A stretch of 64,000 nucleotides of DNA, from positions 1-64,000 of the forward strand of contig VSDK01022274.1 in the NCBI GenBank assembly GCA_009767595.1. The letters run 5' to 3'. Below the pieces are notes generated by a model, which was not told the origin of the DNA, ran no database searches, and saw only the letters and a program-made list of their open reading frames with translations. Position 1 is the first letter of the stretch. Each line of letters begins with the position of its first letter. This DNA is from Symbiodinium kawagutii. Its lineage: Eukaryota > Sar > Dinophyceae > Suessiales > Symbiodiniaceae. Made by a program: the position numbers and the translations under genes. Positions 32,590-43,457 of this stretch are shown here, piece by piece.

Positions 32590-33480
32590 CTAGCAGTTGA
32601 TTGATGATAGTGGTTGATATGGTTCCTATGTTCATATGCATGATTGATGATAGTGGTTGATAGTAGTGAATTGATGGTTAGTGTTTAATGGTTGATAGAT
32701 TCTTAGGTATGATAGTGGCCCATGGCGGTGGATAGTGGTTGATGGTCGTTGATAGGGCAATCTTGATGGTGGAGTGGTTGATAGTTTATGATGGATGATG
32801 AACTAGTGGTTGAATGGGGTTACAGAATGGATCATGATGGTTGATTGGTGATGGATATTTTGGCTGGTTGTTGAGCAATGGTTAGTTGTCAAGCAATGGC
32901 TAATGCAGGATGATGGATGGTGTTGAATAGATGTTTGATATTGGTTGATGGCGAATTGACGGTCAAGTGATGGTCAATGTTCTCAATCGTAGCTAAATAA
33001 CCGCCAATTGAAGGGTTTGATGGTTTGATGATTCATTGCTGCTTCGTTGATTGCAAACCTCGGTTGGTTGAGTTGCTGGGCTAATGATGCTTGATTGATT
33101 TTTGACACCCAGGTAATAAACCTGGCAATGGAAAATCATTCATTCATAGATGGTTTCCCAGGGTTTCCTTATAGAATATAGTGATTATCCATTGCCAGGT
33201 GGATATCAATCGTTGATGATATGGATGGTATTCAACAATTCTCAAGACTTATGCTTAGTATCCTGGAGAAAAATGATGATTGACCATTGTAAACAGATGG
33301 GTACAGATGATGTATGATTAGTGACCGTGGTCAATATTTACTAGTGCTGGTCAATGATGTTCTAGTTTGTTTATTGATTTCTGCAATGGTTGCCCGGTCT
33401 TGTGGTAGTCTGACTCTGGAAATTCATTCTTCTGAATGGGTCAACGTTCTACAGGCTATGAGATCGCCAGACCCAGTTGA
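32590..33480. other. Gene-free GT-rich tract with a family B repeat
   Basis: GATAGTGGTTGATGG-type low-complexity DNA to 33070, then family B at 33110-33202 (CAGGTAATAAACCTGGCAAT ... CCATTGCCAGGTGG). Confidence 0.6.
33110..33202 (+). mobile_element. Family B repeat
   Basis: GTAATAAACCTGGCAATGGA at the left, TTTCCCAGGGTTTCCTT in the middle, CCATTGCCAGGT at the right; the outer right end is lost. Confidence 0.7.
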
Positions 33481-33486
33481 AACTTC

Positions 33487-33770
33487 CAGAGGCTAACGGC
33501 AATCATTGGATTTGACCAAGCAATCTGAGACAAACAGCTAGAGATGAGGAAAAGCAACTTGCGCGACGGAAGACGCAATCCCCTCATGTTAAACAGACCC
33601 AGAAAGCCCGGTTCTATGGGAAATCGATTTTGGAGGCGTTCCCAAACAGCAGCAGGGAGAGGAATTATTAATTGGCTCATCAAAGCTTCGAAGGTGATGC
33701 TGCAGGGGATTCGCATGAAACTGTGGAGGATGAAACTGGATGCGAACCACCCAGGGAGTTCTGAGTAGGG
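33487..33770 (+). pseudogene. Lys/Glu-rich coding stretch with an in-frame stop
   Basis: One frame reads RDEEKQLARRKTQSPHVKQT, then GKSILEAFPNSS, a TAA at about 33668, and resumes SFEGDAAGDSHETVEDETGC. Style and position match the KKP-type exon downstream, so a decayed exon of that gene is likely. A plus frame without stops (33544-33768) and a minus frame (33456-33830) are also open, so the reading is not certain. Confidence 0.35.
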
Positions 33771-33866
33771 TATGGTAGGTAGCCAGTCCCCAGGGCCCGG
33801 GGCATCTAGCAACCTACAGGATATGACCATGCACCGTGGTCACCTTGGCATTCGCCCATCAAGTGA

Positions 33867-34184
33867 GTGGATGAAGCCCTACAACCAAGTGGGCTGAAAA
33901 AGCCTGCAGCTGCTGTGTCTGTTTTGAAGAAGCCAAGCAGTAAGGTCAGCACAGCCAGTGCAGTCTGGCAGGCCAGCCCATCATTTGGGTTTGTGAAGCC
34001 AACCATTGCCACTGAGAAGGCTTACATTCAATACAGAGCCATCATGAATGATAAGTTCGCTTGCCTAGTCAATGTTCAGAAAGCAGGCATTGACCATGGC
34101 AAGGTGGTGAAAGAGCTCATGAACATGGTGCTCATGACAAAGGCCCAGGTTGCGGCCAAGAAAAATGAATTGCTGGATGCATAG
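33867..34184 (+). CDS. C-terminal exon of a KKPAAA-type dinoflagellate protein
   Basis: About 106 codons to TAG. It starts with a Lys/Pro/Ala motif (GLKKPAAAVSVLKKPSSK), then a compact domain with FGFVKPTIATEKAYIQYRAI and CLVNVQKAGIDHGKVVKELM, ending AKKNELLDA. A KKPAAA-rich N-part followed by GFV, KAYI and CLVNV blocks is a form I know from many uncharacterised dinoflagellate proteins; function unknown. The first base follows a TGA in frame, so the exon begins at about 33866 after an AG. Confidence 0.65.
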   Translation: MDEALQPSGLKKPAAAVSVLKKPSSKVSTASAVWQASPSFGFVKPTIATEKAYIQYRAIMNDKFACLVNVQKAGIDHGKVVKELMNMVLMTKAQVAAKKNELLDA

Positions 34185-34510
34185 GGCCTTGCCTTGCCAT
34201 GCTGGATGCATAGGCTTGCAATGTGGTGTTTTGGTTGCTGCAAAGGGGCCTTGCCTTGCACCTGAACAAGGCCCTGGTAGCTGGCTCTAAAGTGAGCAAT
34301 GGACCAGTCTCAGCAAATATTTACTGTCACCAGTGATGTACCTCTGGGAGGGGTTCGGTAACAACATGTGCCAGCAGACATCCCCACATGACTGGGGCCT
34401 GTGGAGCGCCCCGAGTGAATACCAATCAATCCCAAAATCCTGGGGTGTAGGGTCCAGAGAGGTCGCCAGATATCAGCTGTCTATTTTTCCACGATAAGAG
34501 CAAAAAAGAA

Positions 34511-34600
34511 AACATGTACATATATATATATATATATTTATTTATATTTGTATATATATATATATATGTTTGTTGATCTTTATTTATATATACAACAATA
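34511..34600. repeat. (AT)n / ATTT tract
   Basis: TATATATATATTTATTTATA-type simple repeat. Confidence 0.9.
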
Positions 34601-35199
34601 CTATAGTGGTCAGGAACCAAAAGATATTTGACGGTGGGAGAGACGGTTCACGCCCGTTCGGTTTCCACTAACCCGTTGGGATGACCCTGAGTTATTGCTT
34701 GCTTTTAGGTATAGCCAGTGTAACGCTGGTAGCGCTTAACCTGTTGATAGAAATAGATTTTCACGTTGATTTAATCACTTATAATTGTTTTCAACATATT
34801 ATGGTGCTAAGGCAACATCCAAAAATCCATGTGTGTCAATCCAACATCCTTCAAGAATGGTTTAAGACAAGAGAAAATCGACAGTTTGTAGTTTGTCCTG
34901 CTCACTATAATCAGTAAAAGTCAAAACGAAACATGCTATAGTCACTACAGTAAGCGCTAATCACTACCATTGGCTTCTCACACGTCAGCACCTATAAATT
35001 CTCAAAACCATTGTCACCATGGATTTTTATAGGTTATATATCACATGATTGTTTTTGATATCCCAACCATTTGTCCCAAAAAACATTGTATAGCCCAAAT
35101 GCGATTTAGCCTCAAAAATCAATTGTTTATAGGCTACCAAATTTATCCAACCACTGTCATAACCCAAATTTTGGAGGCTAAAACCCTATTTTTCTTAGG

Positions 35200-35376
35200 G
35201 GCCCAACCAGGACCCACCTGGGGCTGGCCCCGCTGCCGAGGCGTCAAGGACATGAGCCTGTCGTTGGGAGCCCCAGAGCCCGGTGGCGTTTTCGCCGTGG
35301 TCGAAGGTTGGTCGCCTGCAAGGTGCAGTGTCAGCATGCTTCGTTGTCGAATGCCGCCTTTATTAGCTACCCTCTG
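35200..35376 (+). CDS. Exon ending at a family B repeat
   Basis: GC-rich block open in two frames: MSLSLGAPEPGGVFAVVEGW or RRGRRLVACKVQCQHASLSN. It ends TACCCTCTG, followed by GTGAACTAAC of family B as donor. Confidence 0.45.
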
Positions 35377-35478
35377 GTGAACTAACATGGCAATGGAAAA
35401 TCCACCATAAATAGATGATTTCCCAGGGTTTCCCCAACAAAATAGGGGATTTTCCATTGCCATGTTAGCTTACCAGAG
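35372..35478 (+). mobile_element. Family B repeat, clearest copy
   Basis: CTCTGGTGAACTAACATGGC and AATGGAAAATCC at the left mirror GGATTTTCCATTGCCATGTT and AGCTTACCAGAG at the right. The inverted ends extend outward as TACCCTCTGG and CCAGAGGGTA. Confidence 0.85.
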
Positions 35479-35490
35479 GGTATGGATTAA

Positions 35491-35657
35491 CTGGTTGGTG
35501 GTTTCAAACATTAGATGACTAATCAACTTACAGTCAGCAGTTCCAAATTAACTAGCAACCAACAAGTGAATGAACTAACGTGTTGTATGACTAACATTCA
35601 CTAAGAAATGGCTGGTTGACTCATATGTTTCAGAGGGGTGGTGCAACCACCAACCAG
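35491..35657 (+). mobile_element. Family C repeat, long form
   Basis: CTGGTTGGTGGTTTCAAACA at the left, CAACCACCAACCAG at the right, about 70 bases longer than the short form. Starts 12 bases after a family B copy. Confidence 0.8.
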
Positions 35658-35929
35658 ATTAATCATCCATTAGCTATGGATTTATTGTTGATCAATGGAT
35701 TTCCAATTGGCTATGGATTAACCATCATTTTGCTATGGTGAACTGGGAATCCGTTGATTAACCATTGATTAACCATTCTACAAGGTGGTTAGCTATGGAT
35801 TTCACTCATCATTGACCATTGGTTAACCATTGGTTAATCATCAAATCATATCTCATAGCACAACCACCTTGTAGATCGGTACCCTTGGAAGTGTGCTACA
35901 CATGGTACTACTGGCTGAGCATGACCGAT

Positions 35930-36186
35930 GTTCGAATTGGCGGAGCGCAGGTCCCGGCGACGAGGGGAAGGGGTTCGTGGCAATTAATGCTGTGTACCCG
36001 GGGCTTGCGGAAGATTCTGCATGGGGCTTGCGCAGGTGTACCAGCAAAAGATTTGTGTCGCGGCCAAATCCATGCAAAATGGTCGCTATGGCACTGCAGC
36101 CAGATTGCTCACGCAGGATCACAAGAAGTTCTACGGCAATGGCCAGTTCGCACGACGTGTGCGCGTGCCGGTGGTGATTTTGCCAG
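35930..36186 (+). CDS. Exon of unknown gene
   Basis: The frame from 36021 reads KSMQNGRYGTAARLLTQDHK, then FYGNGQFARRVRVPVVILPG and ends at TTGCCAG|GTGAAG. The upstream part (35930-36020) is open in a different frame (GPGDEGKGFVAINAVYPGLA), so two exons or a shift are possible. Confidence 0.5.
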
Positions 36187-36449
36187 GTGAAGGGCAGCCA
36201 TTGAGACAACTATCTCAGTTCTCCGCTAGGCTTTCGGTATGGGTGGAGACCATTGGTATTGCCAGTAGCTGTGCTATTTGTTTACTCGAGATTGGCAAGG
36301 GATGATAACATGGGATTCGTTATCCCTCTACCGTACAATGTGGGACCCAGGACGGTGGAATTTGGTGCGGAAATAGCAAGTAGCATGTATAACAAGTCCA
36401 TGGTTGCAGCTGCCTGTGTGTAAAAAGACCGGAAAAATAGAAACCCATC

Positions 36450-36600
36450 GCGCTACCCTTGTTGGCGATTTGGTGATTGGATTCCCCAAGCGAGTTGCTA
36501 GCTTGAGATCTACCAGCAACGCGTGGTACCCTGGGCTGGTTCTCCAAGGAGCTTTCACAGCTGGGGGCCCCTTGGGTCCAAGTTGCCGAGGCGAAGCCTA
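36450..36600 (+). CDS. Candidate exon
   Basis: Open frame TLVGDLVIGFPKRVASLRST then NAWYPGLVLQGAFTAGG to TAG. The minus strand is also open. Confidence 0.3.
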
Positions 36601-36609
36601 GATCTTCGC

Positions 36610-37930
36610 GATGACAAGGCAGGATGGAGATGCAGGTGGAGCAACGGGTGAAGCCATGACTGCCGGGCTAGGACTCACACGAGGATGGCGAGCTGGGTCT
36701 TGAACCAACCATACAAGTGTGCCATGGGGTAGTAGTGAACCTCACAGCAGCTGGACTGTTCTTTTTCACAAGATGGGGCTATTGATCCAGAACAGTTTCA
36801 AAATGATTCGTTCATGATGGTTATTCACATTTTTTGACGGACGGTAGTGGTTAATGATGATGGTTCATGATGTTTGATTATGTTGAGTGATTGTGTATGA
36901 TGCTAGGTAAGAGTGAGCTGATCGATGACGTTTATTGACGTACAATTGTGTTTACCAACGGCTGACCATGGTCAGTAATGTGGTTCATGATCCGTGAATG
37001 ACGGTTTTCAATGTTGTCAAGCATTGTGGTTCAAAATATTGCAGCGGATAATATAATGGTCAGTTGGGGTTCATAGGTGACAGTTGTTGATGGTCAGCAA
37101 AGATGAATAGTGACCAGTGATGATGGATAAAAATAGTTTGTCGTGGCTAAGGATGTTTTTATCGGTGGTATTGAGTGGTCCAAGCCGGTTAGATACACTG
37201 GGTCATGGGTTGTGACAGTTTTTTTGGGTCAGGAATGGGTCTCTGTCGTAGTCAATAGGCCACGAATTCTTCAAATGCGTAACTGGGTGCATCAGGTGAA
37301 CTGGTGTTTTCTCAAGCAATAGGCAACCCCCGAAATGGTTGGTTTATTTTTGTCGATGGCTAACAATTTGGATGATTTAGGGGTGCCCCTATTTTGAAAA
37401 AAACCCATGTTGCAGCCCGATCGTTCAATTGGATCATCCATGGGGGTTGCTAAAATATGGTTATGGCAGACCAAAAATGACAAACAAGCAAGCAACGACA
37501 CCACAACGTGGCTAAACGCACTTAATAGGTCACAATGCGAATAAGCCAATAGATGCGTCAAAAATGGACGAATATATTTACAGATCATCAAATACATATA
37601 TAGTGTTTTGTTAAAGATACACGAGTGAAAAAACAAGATATATAGATTGATAGATGAATGAACCCATCAATGAAATAGACAGAAAACACAGATAAATTAA
37701 CACATGGATAAAACAGAAAATGATGCAATAAATTAACAAAAAATCACATCAAAGCAAATGCATGTTTGAAATAGAAACAATGAACAGAGAATTAAGACAC
37801 AATAAATGCATGAATGAATCGAAATAGTTAAATATGTATAGATCAGTCGACCAGCGATAGAGTGGTTAACAACCAGAAAACCATCAACCGATTGGTTCCT
37901 TTGCTTCAAAGTATTTTTGCAAACATAGGC
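36610..37930. other. Gene-poor stretch
   Basis: GT-rich low-complexity DNA to 37150, a family A copy at 37304, then A-rich DNA with weak frames. Confidence 0.5.
37304..37409 (-). mobile_element. Family A repeat (reverse)
   Basis: TGGTGTTTTCTCAAGCAATA, AAATGGTTGGTTTATTTTTG and GGATGATTTAGGGGTGCCCC, then TATTTTGAAAAAAACCCA. Confidence 0.75.
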
Positions 37931-37938
37931 ATGACGGC

Positions 37939-38030
37939 ATGAAAGATGAACTTGATAAGATAATTGCACGCAACGTGAACTACATTGCTTGGGCGGACCC
38001 ATGTACCGCGTCCTTGGCACAATGTCCATG
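37939..38030 (+). CDS. Candidate exon
   Basis: The frame reads MKDELDKIIARNVNYIAWAD then PCTASLAQ. Probably the 5' neighbour of the broken gene at 38186. Confidence 0.4.
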
Positions 38031-38185
38031 TTTGTGCCTCGTTCCTTTTGCTTTGGCCTCTGGCCAAATCAGAACGTTCGCTATCCTGTACTGTCTTCTT
38101 GTGATTTTGCTGTTCTCATGCTTCGGTGAACCTCAGTTTGAGTACAACCCCACACCATCCTTTGCTGTTCCATGTTTCATTTGAC

Positions 38186-38610
38186 GCGGGGAAGGCTGCG
38201 ACGGAACAGGTCCAGGTTCATGTGGCCGTGCGGTTTACCTTTCGGAACGAAAATCGGAAGGTTATTTCGGGCTTGTGGATGGCTGCCTACATTGCGCTGA
38301 GGGTGATGGATGCAACCTGCCCTCACGGGTCCAGTACTGTGGCAAAACTAGTTGCCTTGGCAATTGAGAGATGCGTCCGAATTTGTCATGAAAAATGCAA
38401 TTCTTTGCCATGTTCCTTGATTGTTCTTGCGGACAGCACAGCCTGAGAATTGAAGAACAAGTTCCCGTTGCAGTGAAAGAAGCAATGGTTGCAATTGGCA
38501 AGTTCCGAATGGCTAGCATCTTGTTCTTACGAAAGGGCCACACGCACGACAAAATCCATCAGTTGTGGGGGCTCTTGGCCCATCGAGTCATCAACGGAAT
38601 CCTTTTATAA
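38186..38610 (+). pseudogene. Broken gene with a GHTH block (DUF7869-like)
   Basis: First part: TEQVQVHVAVRFTFRNENRK, then a helix and CSLIVLADSTA followed by a TGA where related proteins carry Arg; the same frame then continues ELKNKF. A second frame picks up as AVKEAMVAIGKFRMASILFL then RKGHTHDKIHQLWGLLAHRV. An Asp-Ser/Asn-Thr-x-Arg block followed by FLRxGHTHxxIDQ is the pattern of an RNase-H-like domain that I associate with DUF7869, common in dinoflagellates and possibly transposase-related. Here there is one stop and one frame change near 38465, so it is probably a pseudogene, unless an intron was missed. Confidence 0.5.
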
Positions 38611-38954
38611 GGTCATTTCAAAGGAGCTTCAACGACCTGGGATCAGATCGTGTTTTGGAACAACCATGCATGTCAATATCCAGAAATTAAATGCTACAAG
38701 GGATTGGCTTGACAACTGGTAAGCAGCCAGTATCAAGCAGGAAGGAAGACTTTTGGAATACGCATCAGCAAATCACTGTTTCTTCATGGTCAGCATTGGT
38801 TTTGGGTCCAAGCCCTTTGCCCCACCAATATTCATTCTCCCATTGCCCAATCACCATTCATGCCTAACAGCGCAATAACTGACCAGCTATACCATGGATT
38901 AAGTATAGCAGTTGCATGCGATCCCTACTTTCAACTGTTGGGGCCTCCCATGGC

Positions 38955-39095
38955 ACCAGAGATCCTGCCGCCCGCCGACTCGCAGCTCGCGCAAGGGAAA
39001 GACGTTGAAACACTTCCGGAGCAACAAACCCTTCAACCCCTTCATGGCGTTCCTCGGTGTTGCCGCACCAGGTGGTTCTTTTAGTTGGCTAAGAT
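38955..39095 (+). CDS. Candidate exon
   Basis: One frame reads RKGKTLKHFRSNKPFNPFMA then FLGVAAPGGSF; the alternative reads LAQGKDVETLPEQQTLQPLH. Frame undecided. Confidence 0.3.
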
Positions 39096-39419
39096 TGGCC
39101 ATCGGACAACTTGTCGTCATTCAACGAGGCCATTCTACGCACCACTAGCCTGGCAGTTTCATTTTGTGTGTCCACGAATTGAAAACCATCTATGAACCGT
39201 TATTCCCCATAGGCAACCACAGTACAACTAGTTATGGAACATTTTATAGTGTTCCTTGGCGTGTTTTGCGTTCCACAAGGGTCCTGGATAAACGTCCACG
39301 CATTTTTCGCGTGCAACCGTGGGACGGGACGACTGCGGTACCATTTGTTTGACGTGAATCCATGAGTGGTGTGTCCCTCCAAGAAACAATTGTTTCCTTG
39401 ATTAACGTTGCGAATCATG

Positions 39420-40660
39420 AACACGTTGTTGCTGTTGTTGTTATTGTTGTTGTTCTTGTTCACCCACAACTGTTTTTGTTTGTTCTACTTGGATTATCAC
39501 CTTGGGGGAGGGTTATCCTCATGTCAGGACCGGACCGTGTGAATCGTGCGAATGAAAGATCACCTGCCGCATAGATTCTCCTTGACTAGGCTGATAGCCC
39601 ACACCCACCACGCACTGCCCCCAACCTGTCTTTTGAATACAAATCTTTTGTAACCATGATGAAACAGCTCTACCCATTACCAGTTGGATCCCCTTTGCTT
39701 GCTTGAATATGGGTTTGTCCATAAATGGTGTAACTCTATGACCCCTATGAGTAGTGGCTTCACCATTGTGAATGACCATTTGGGAGGGGCACCACCATGG
39801 CCCATGATGAACATGATGAAGCAGTCATAACCCGGAGCATGGATCAAAGAATCGACCATCAATTTTAGGAATCATAGTTTTTAAACATAATTCATCATTC
39901 ATTGACAAATCAGCTACCATCATTCACCATGTTTCATCCACCACCAACCATCGCGAACGACTATTCGTCATACTTGTTGGTGTCTTTTCTCCCGCTGCTT
40001 GTCCCCTATAAACCGGCAACTGTACTCATCAACACGCAAAACCATTCATTTTTATGAACAATCAACCTTTTGACCATTTTGAACCATCAATCATGCAGTT
40101 ACCATCATTTTCCATGGTATTGGCCATCATCATGAACCATTCATCACCATCAAACCACCCTGCACTTAATCATTGACATTATCCATTCAACATCATTTCC
40201 CATTGGTAACCGGCGGTTCATTTGCCATCATCCCATCATGAACCACTTTTTTTTGCCATTCATTACTGTTGAATCACCATTGAGTGTCATTCATCCTTAG
40301 CCGTCCATCGTTATTAGAATTCAATTTCCCAATTAAGTGCAGTTGATGGAGACGATGATCTATTATGAACTATTAGCCATCATTAACCATATGTGTTTTG
40401 TTTTCCAATTTATTTACCATCCATAAATCATGATAAGACATGTGTTTATCCACCATGAACCATTACAAATTAAATGGTAAATTAGTTACCAATCATCCAT
40501 CAATGTATTAACCTGTTCAATGGAAAATGTGAATATGATTGAATGGATAAATCATAATTTCAGTGGTAAACGATAATTTGTCAATCCATCAGGTTTTTCA
40601 CACATCAGGTAATTTTAGATGTGTAAAAAACCTGAATTGATCAATCCATCATAAATCAAA
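39420..40660. other. Gene-free AC-rich tract
   Basis: A short (GTT)n stretch at 39423-39458, then ACCATCATTAACC-type low-complexity DNA. No exon was seen. Confidence 0.55.
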
Positions 40661-40673
40661 ACATTTCATTCAC

Positions 40674-40778
40674 CTTCGCCATCCTCATCGGCACTGAGGC
40701 GTTTGTACGCCTTTACGGACTCGCAACGTCCACAACGGCGGCTGCAGCGGGAACCGAGGTGGGCAGGGTGCGCAGCTA
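40674..40778 (+). CDS. Exon of unknown gene
   Basis: The frame reads FAILIGTEAFVRLYGLATST then TAAAAGTEVGRVRS and TAG, with GC-rich third positions between AT-rich flanks. It was missed as an ORF for lack of a start codon. Confidence 0.4.
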
Positions 40779-41096
40779 GGGGGTTAGGTGTTTGCTGATG
40801 GTTTATGATGTCGGTTAAACCAACAAGGATAGGTGGTTGATGATGATTCTCAGTAGGAGGTTGTTGATAGGTAGTTGCTTCATGATTACTGGTTAATCAT
40901 AGGATTATGAATGCATTATAAACCGTTAAATGTTTGGATAATCAATAGATTGTCAATCGTTAATCATTATGAAACATGATTAGTCACTTGTAGTTGTAAG
41001 CATCACTGCCTACCATCAGTAGTACTAGGTGGTTAGTTGATGATGGTTCAATAGCTATGGTTAATAGTTTCCAACCATAGAGGTCTAACAACTACA

Positions 41097-41222
41097 TACT
41101 TGGATGCGCGGCTGGATTGACAAATATGGGATATTACTATAGGTAACATCCTTGTAAGGTGGCTCAAGCCCCCAATAACCATTGCTAGTTATCACTTACT
41201 AAGTGGGGATGCACATCCAAGT
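41097..41222 (-). mobile_element. Family G repeat at the end of a minus-strand exon
   Basis: On the minus strand it begins GTACTTGGATGTGCATCC directly after the last codon of the exon at 41225 (GGGGATG|GTACTT). The other end is TACTTGGATGCGCGGCTG on the plus strand. Confidence 0.6.
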
Positions 41223-41224
41223 AC

Positions 41225-41430
41225 CATCCCCCGTGATAAAGTGTAGATAGCCCTCGAGTAATCAGCAGCGGCTGGTGGAATGAGTGACTTACTATGGATA
41301 TCAATGGTGAGAAGCTCAAGGTCTAGGATTATGACGCGGTCAAAGATCCTCAGTTTGCCGTACTTGTCAGCTGTTTCGTTGATGAGACTTTTCAAGAAGA
41401 TGTCGGCATGATACTTGTGACATTGTTTGA
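41225..41430 (-). CDS. Minus-strand exon (second of two)
   Basis: After the acceptor GAGAAACAG|T the reverse frame reads CHKYHADIFLKSLINETADK, then YGKLRIFDRVIILDLELLTI and PPAAADYSRAIYTLSRGM. It ends at the family G donor GTACTT; an earlier donor GTAAGT at 41292 is possible. The helical, hydrophobic pattern is that of a folded protein of unknown function. Confidence 0.6.
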
Positions 41431-41467
41431 CTGTTTCTCTCCCCAATATCGTCATCAGTGCAGTCGC

Positions 41468-41512
41468 GATCATCATCATCATCATCATCATCAGCAGCAG
41501 CATCATCATCAG

Positions 41513-41572
<60 letters not shown>
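41468..41572. repeat. (ATC)n microsatellite inside an intron
   Basis: About 35 ATC triplets with a CAGCAGCAG interruption. It fills the middle of the proposed minus-strand intron 41575-41431. Confidence 0.95.
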
Positions 41573-41574
<2 letters not shown>

Positions 41575-41575
41575 C

Positions 41576-41763
41576 CGTGGCCATTCTTGTGTTTTGCTTT
41601 CATCACTAGCAGTATCATGGCCAACGGTTTGATTGAGGGGTATGCACCCCTATACAGCATGGTAACATAATTCTTGCACAGTTCAGTTGGATCTTCAGTA
41701 TAGGTTGCATTCGCCATTTTTGCGTACCAGTAGCCAAAGAAGGATCCATCCAGAATCCTTGTC
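41576..41763 (-). CDS. Minus-strand exon (first of two)
   Basis: After TGAATTAG|G the reverse frame reads RILDGSFFGYWYAKMANATY, then DPTELCKNYVTMLYRGAYPS and MKAKHKNGH. Splicing at CCACG|GTGATG to the acceptor CAG at 41431 removes the ATC array and joins the next exon in frame. Without splicing the frame would run into a poly-Asp stretch. Confidence 0.6.
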
Positions 41764-41934
41764 CTAATTCACCCAAATTTGATAGGTATGTTGTTCTTTT
41801 GCGTTGTTCAACAGCGAACAACTTTTCGAACCATCAACAACCATCAACCATTCATCAACCACCATCACACACCCATTCGCGCTCATCAACCATTCATCGA
41901 TCCCCATTCACCAAGCATCGTATCATTCGTAGTG

Positions 41935-42140
41935 AAGCATCTGCGGTGTGAGCGGTGTGAGCGGTGCGGCGCTCGCAGGGATCCGTTCGCGCCCAAGTGG
42001 AACTTTCCCATGATGGCGCATCACTTCCCGGAGCACTGGCTGCTCGGAAGCAGCCGGAAGCGTTGGCGTTGCTTGTGGGCCTCATGGCTTTGCTCATTGT
42101 TGGGCGATTGGGTAGGCTTGGTCGGCTTGGTGATTTTTTG
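41935..42140 (-). CDS. Candidate minus-strand exon (plus strand also open)
   Basis: Reverse frame: MRPTSNANASGCFRAASAPG, then DAPSWESSTWARTDPCERRT. A plus-strand frame (DPFAPKWNFPMMAHHFPEHW) is just as open. Minus is preferred because the neighbours are minus. Confidence 0.35.
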
Positions 42141-42269
42141 ATGGTTAACCGCACTGTTTGTTGTTTAACGGTCAGTGAATATTAATTAGTTTGATCCGTG
42201 ATTATGGCAAACTATTTATGTTTTTTTTGTGATCGCTGATGAATACTGGTTAACATGTTGTGATTAATT

Positions 42270-42420
42270 ATCATTGGACCCAACGTGGGCCAAGATTCGA
42301 AGTTGTGTTTGTGCACCGCTATCACTTGCTGTTCTCGCAGAAATCTCTCAGTAGTTTTCAACCCACAACTGAAGCCGGTATAACGGGGCCCACATTGCAT
42401 TGGAAGTTGTCCGTGATCGA
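42270..42420 (-). CDS. Candidate minus-strand exon
   Basis: Reverse frame: CGPRYTGFSCGLKTTERFLR, then VIAVHKHNFESWPTLGP. Part of a longer reverse frame (42212-42661) whose rest looks non-coding. Confidence 0.4.
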
Positions 42421-42929
42421 CCATATTATTAGGGGGAAAGGTACGGGAGCTTATCGATTTGTTCATTAAGAAGCTTGAGGTGAGACAAGTAACATGCAAA
42501 CAAGCCTTCCAAGTGAGCACATTTATTCGGAATAAAATTTGTTTTGGAAAACGATTAGCGGGAACGTCACTTAAAAACCATTTTTTTGCATGTGCAGATC
42601 CATATGAATAAACCACCACGAGCCAGCCACAGTTTAACTTCAATACATAACTGGTCAGCAACCTTTTTCATACGAGGGTTTACGGATCCAACATCATATT
42701 GATTGAAGTAGATCCCCTGGCTATCATTGGGGATGGACGGATTTCAAATTCTATCTACTCCAGGATCACTATGAACCTACGTTTGTCCAAAATGGTTCCC
42801 AAAACTTATGATTTCGTTATTGATCATATTGGTCATAGTTATTATTGTATGGTTAGTAGGTACCACTATGGCTATAAAAAAAATCCATCTATCATGGTTC
42901 AACCAGGTATCAATGACTATTAACGAACA

Positions 42930-43230
42930 ATTATCAATCAGACTTAACCATTAGCCATAGATATATCAGCTGTCTCTAGCCATTGCGAACCATTAAATGA
43001 TCACTTTTAAGTACTACAGATTTATCATTATTAACCGCAACTAGCCTTTATTGACCATGCTTAGCCACTACATGATCACTCTATAGTAATGATTTATATT
43101 TATTAACGATCATTACTAAGCATTCTTAACTAATTCTTATTGATCTTTATTAACCATTCTAAATCACACATTCCATTCAAAGTATTAAATAATCTCCTGC
43201 AAAACTCTGCACCTTAAAGCACCGTTCCTG
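42930..43230. other. AC-rich low-complexity tract
   Basis: ACCATTAGCC/TTATTAACC words; no exon was seen. Confidence 0.5.
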
Positions 43231-43236
43231 TCCACT

Positions 43237-43355
43237 AAGGGAGCGCCTGGTGCCCCCCGCGACGCCCAAAGCCGTTATAGCAGCGCCAGGTTGGAGTAGT
43301 GATGGTGGGAGCAGGGCTGGGGCGTTGATGGAGGATCATCCTGTGTTTGGGAACT
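43237..43355. CDS. Candidate exon, strand undecided
   Basis: Plus frame: RLVPPATPKAVIAAPGWSSD, then ALMEDHPVFGNW, ending at AACTG|GTGAAG. Minus frame: VPKHRMILHQRPSPAPTITT. GC-rich block beside two family A repeats. Confidence 0.35.
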
Positions 43356-43361
43356 GGTGAA

Positions 43362-43448
43362 GATAGTTTCTCAAAATAGGGAACCCTAAAAAAACGGGTG
43401 GCTTATTACTATAAATGACTATTAATGGATGATTTAGGGGTACCCCTT
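43362..43448 (-). mobile_element. Family A repeat, right arm cut short
   Basis: GATAGTTTCTCAAAATAGGG at the left, core in reverse order, and GATTTAGGGGTACCCCTT where the right arm should continue. Confidence 0.7.
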
Positions 43449-43457
43449 GGTGAAGAT

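Noticed and set aside
33456..33830. 124-codon minus-strand frame as the real gene
   Set aside because: The plus frame continues the KKP-type gene downstream in style and strand; the minus frame has no recognisable ends. Kept as an alternative only.
34620..34680. tRNA-like GGTTCACGCC segment
   Set aside because: No matching acceptor stem, anticodon arm or A box could be drawn.
41468..41572. CRISPR-like array
   Set aside because: A triplet microsatellite without spacers; the genome type is eukaryotic.
42212..42661. Full 149-codon minus-strand frame as one exon
   Set aside because: Only the part at 42270-42420 looks like protein; the rest is AT-rich with no coding style.
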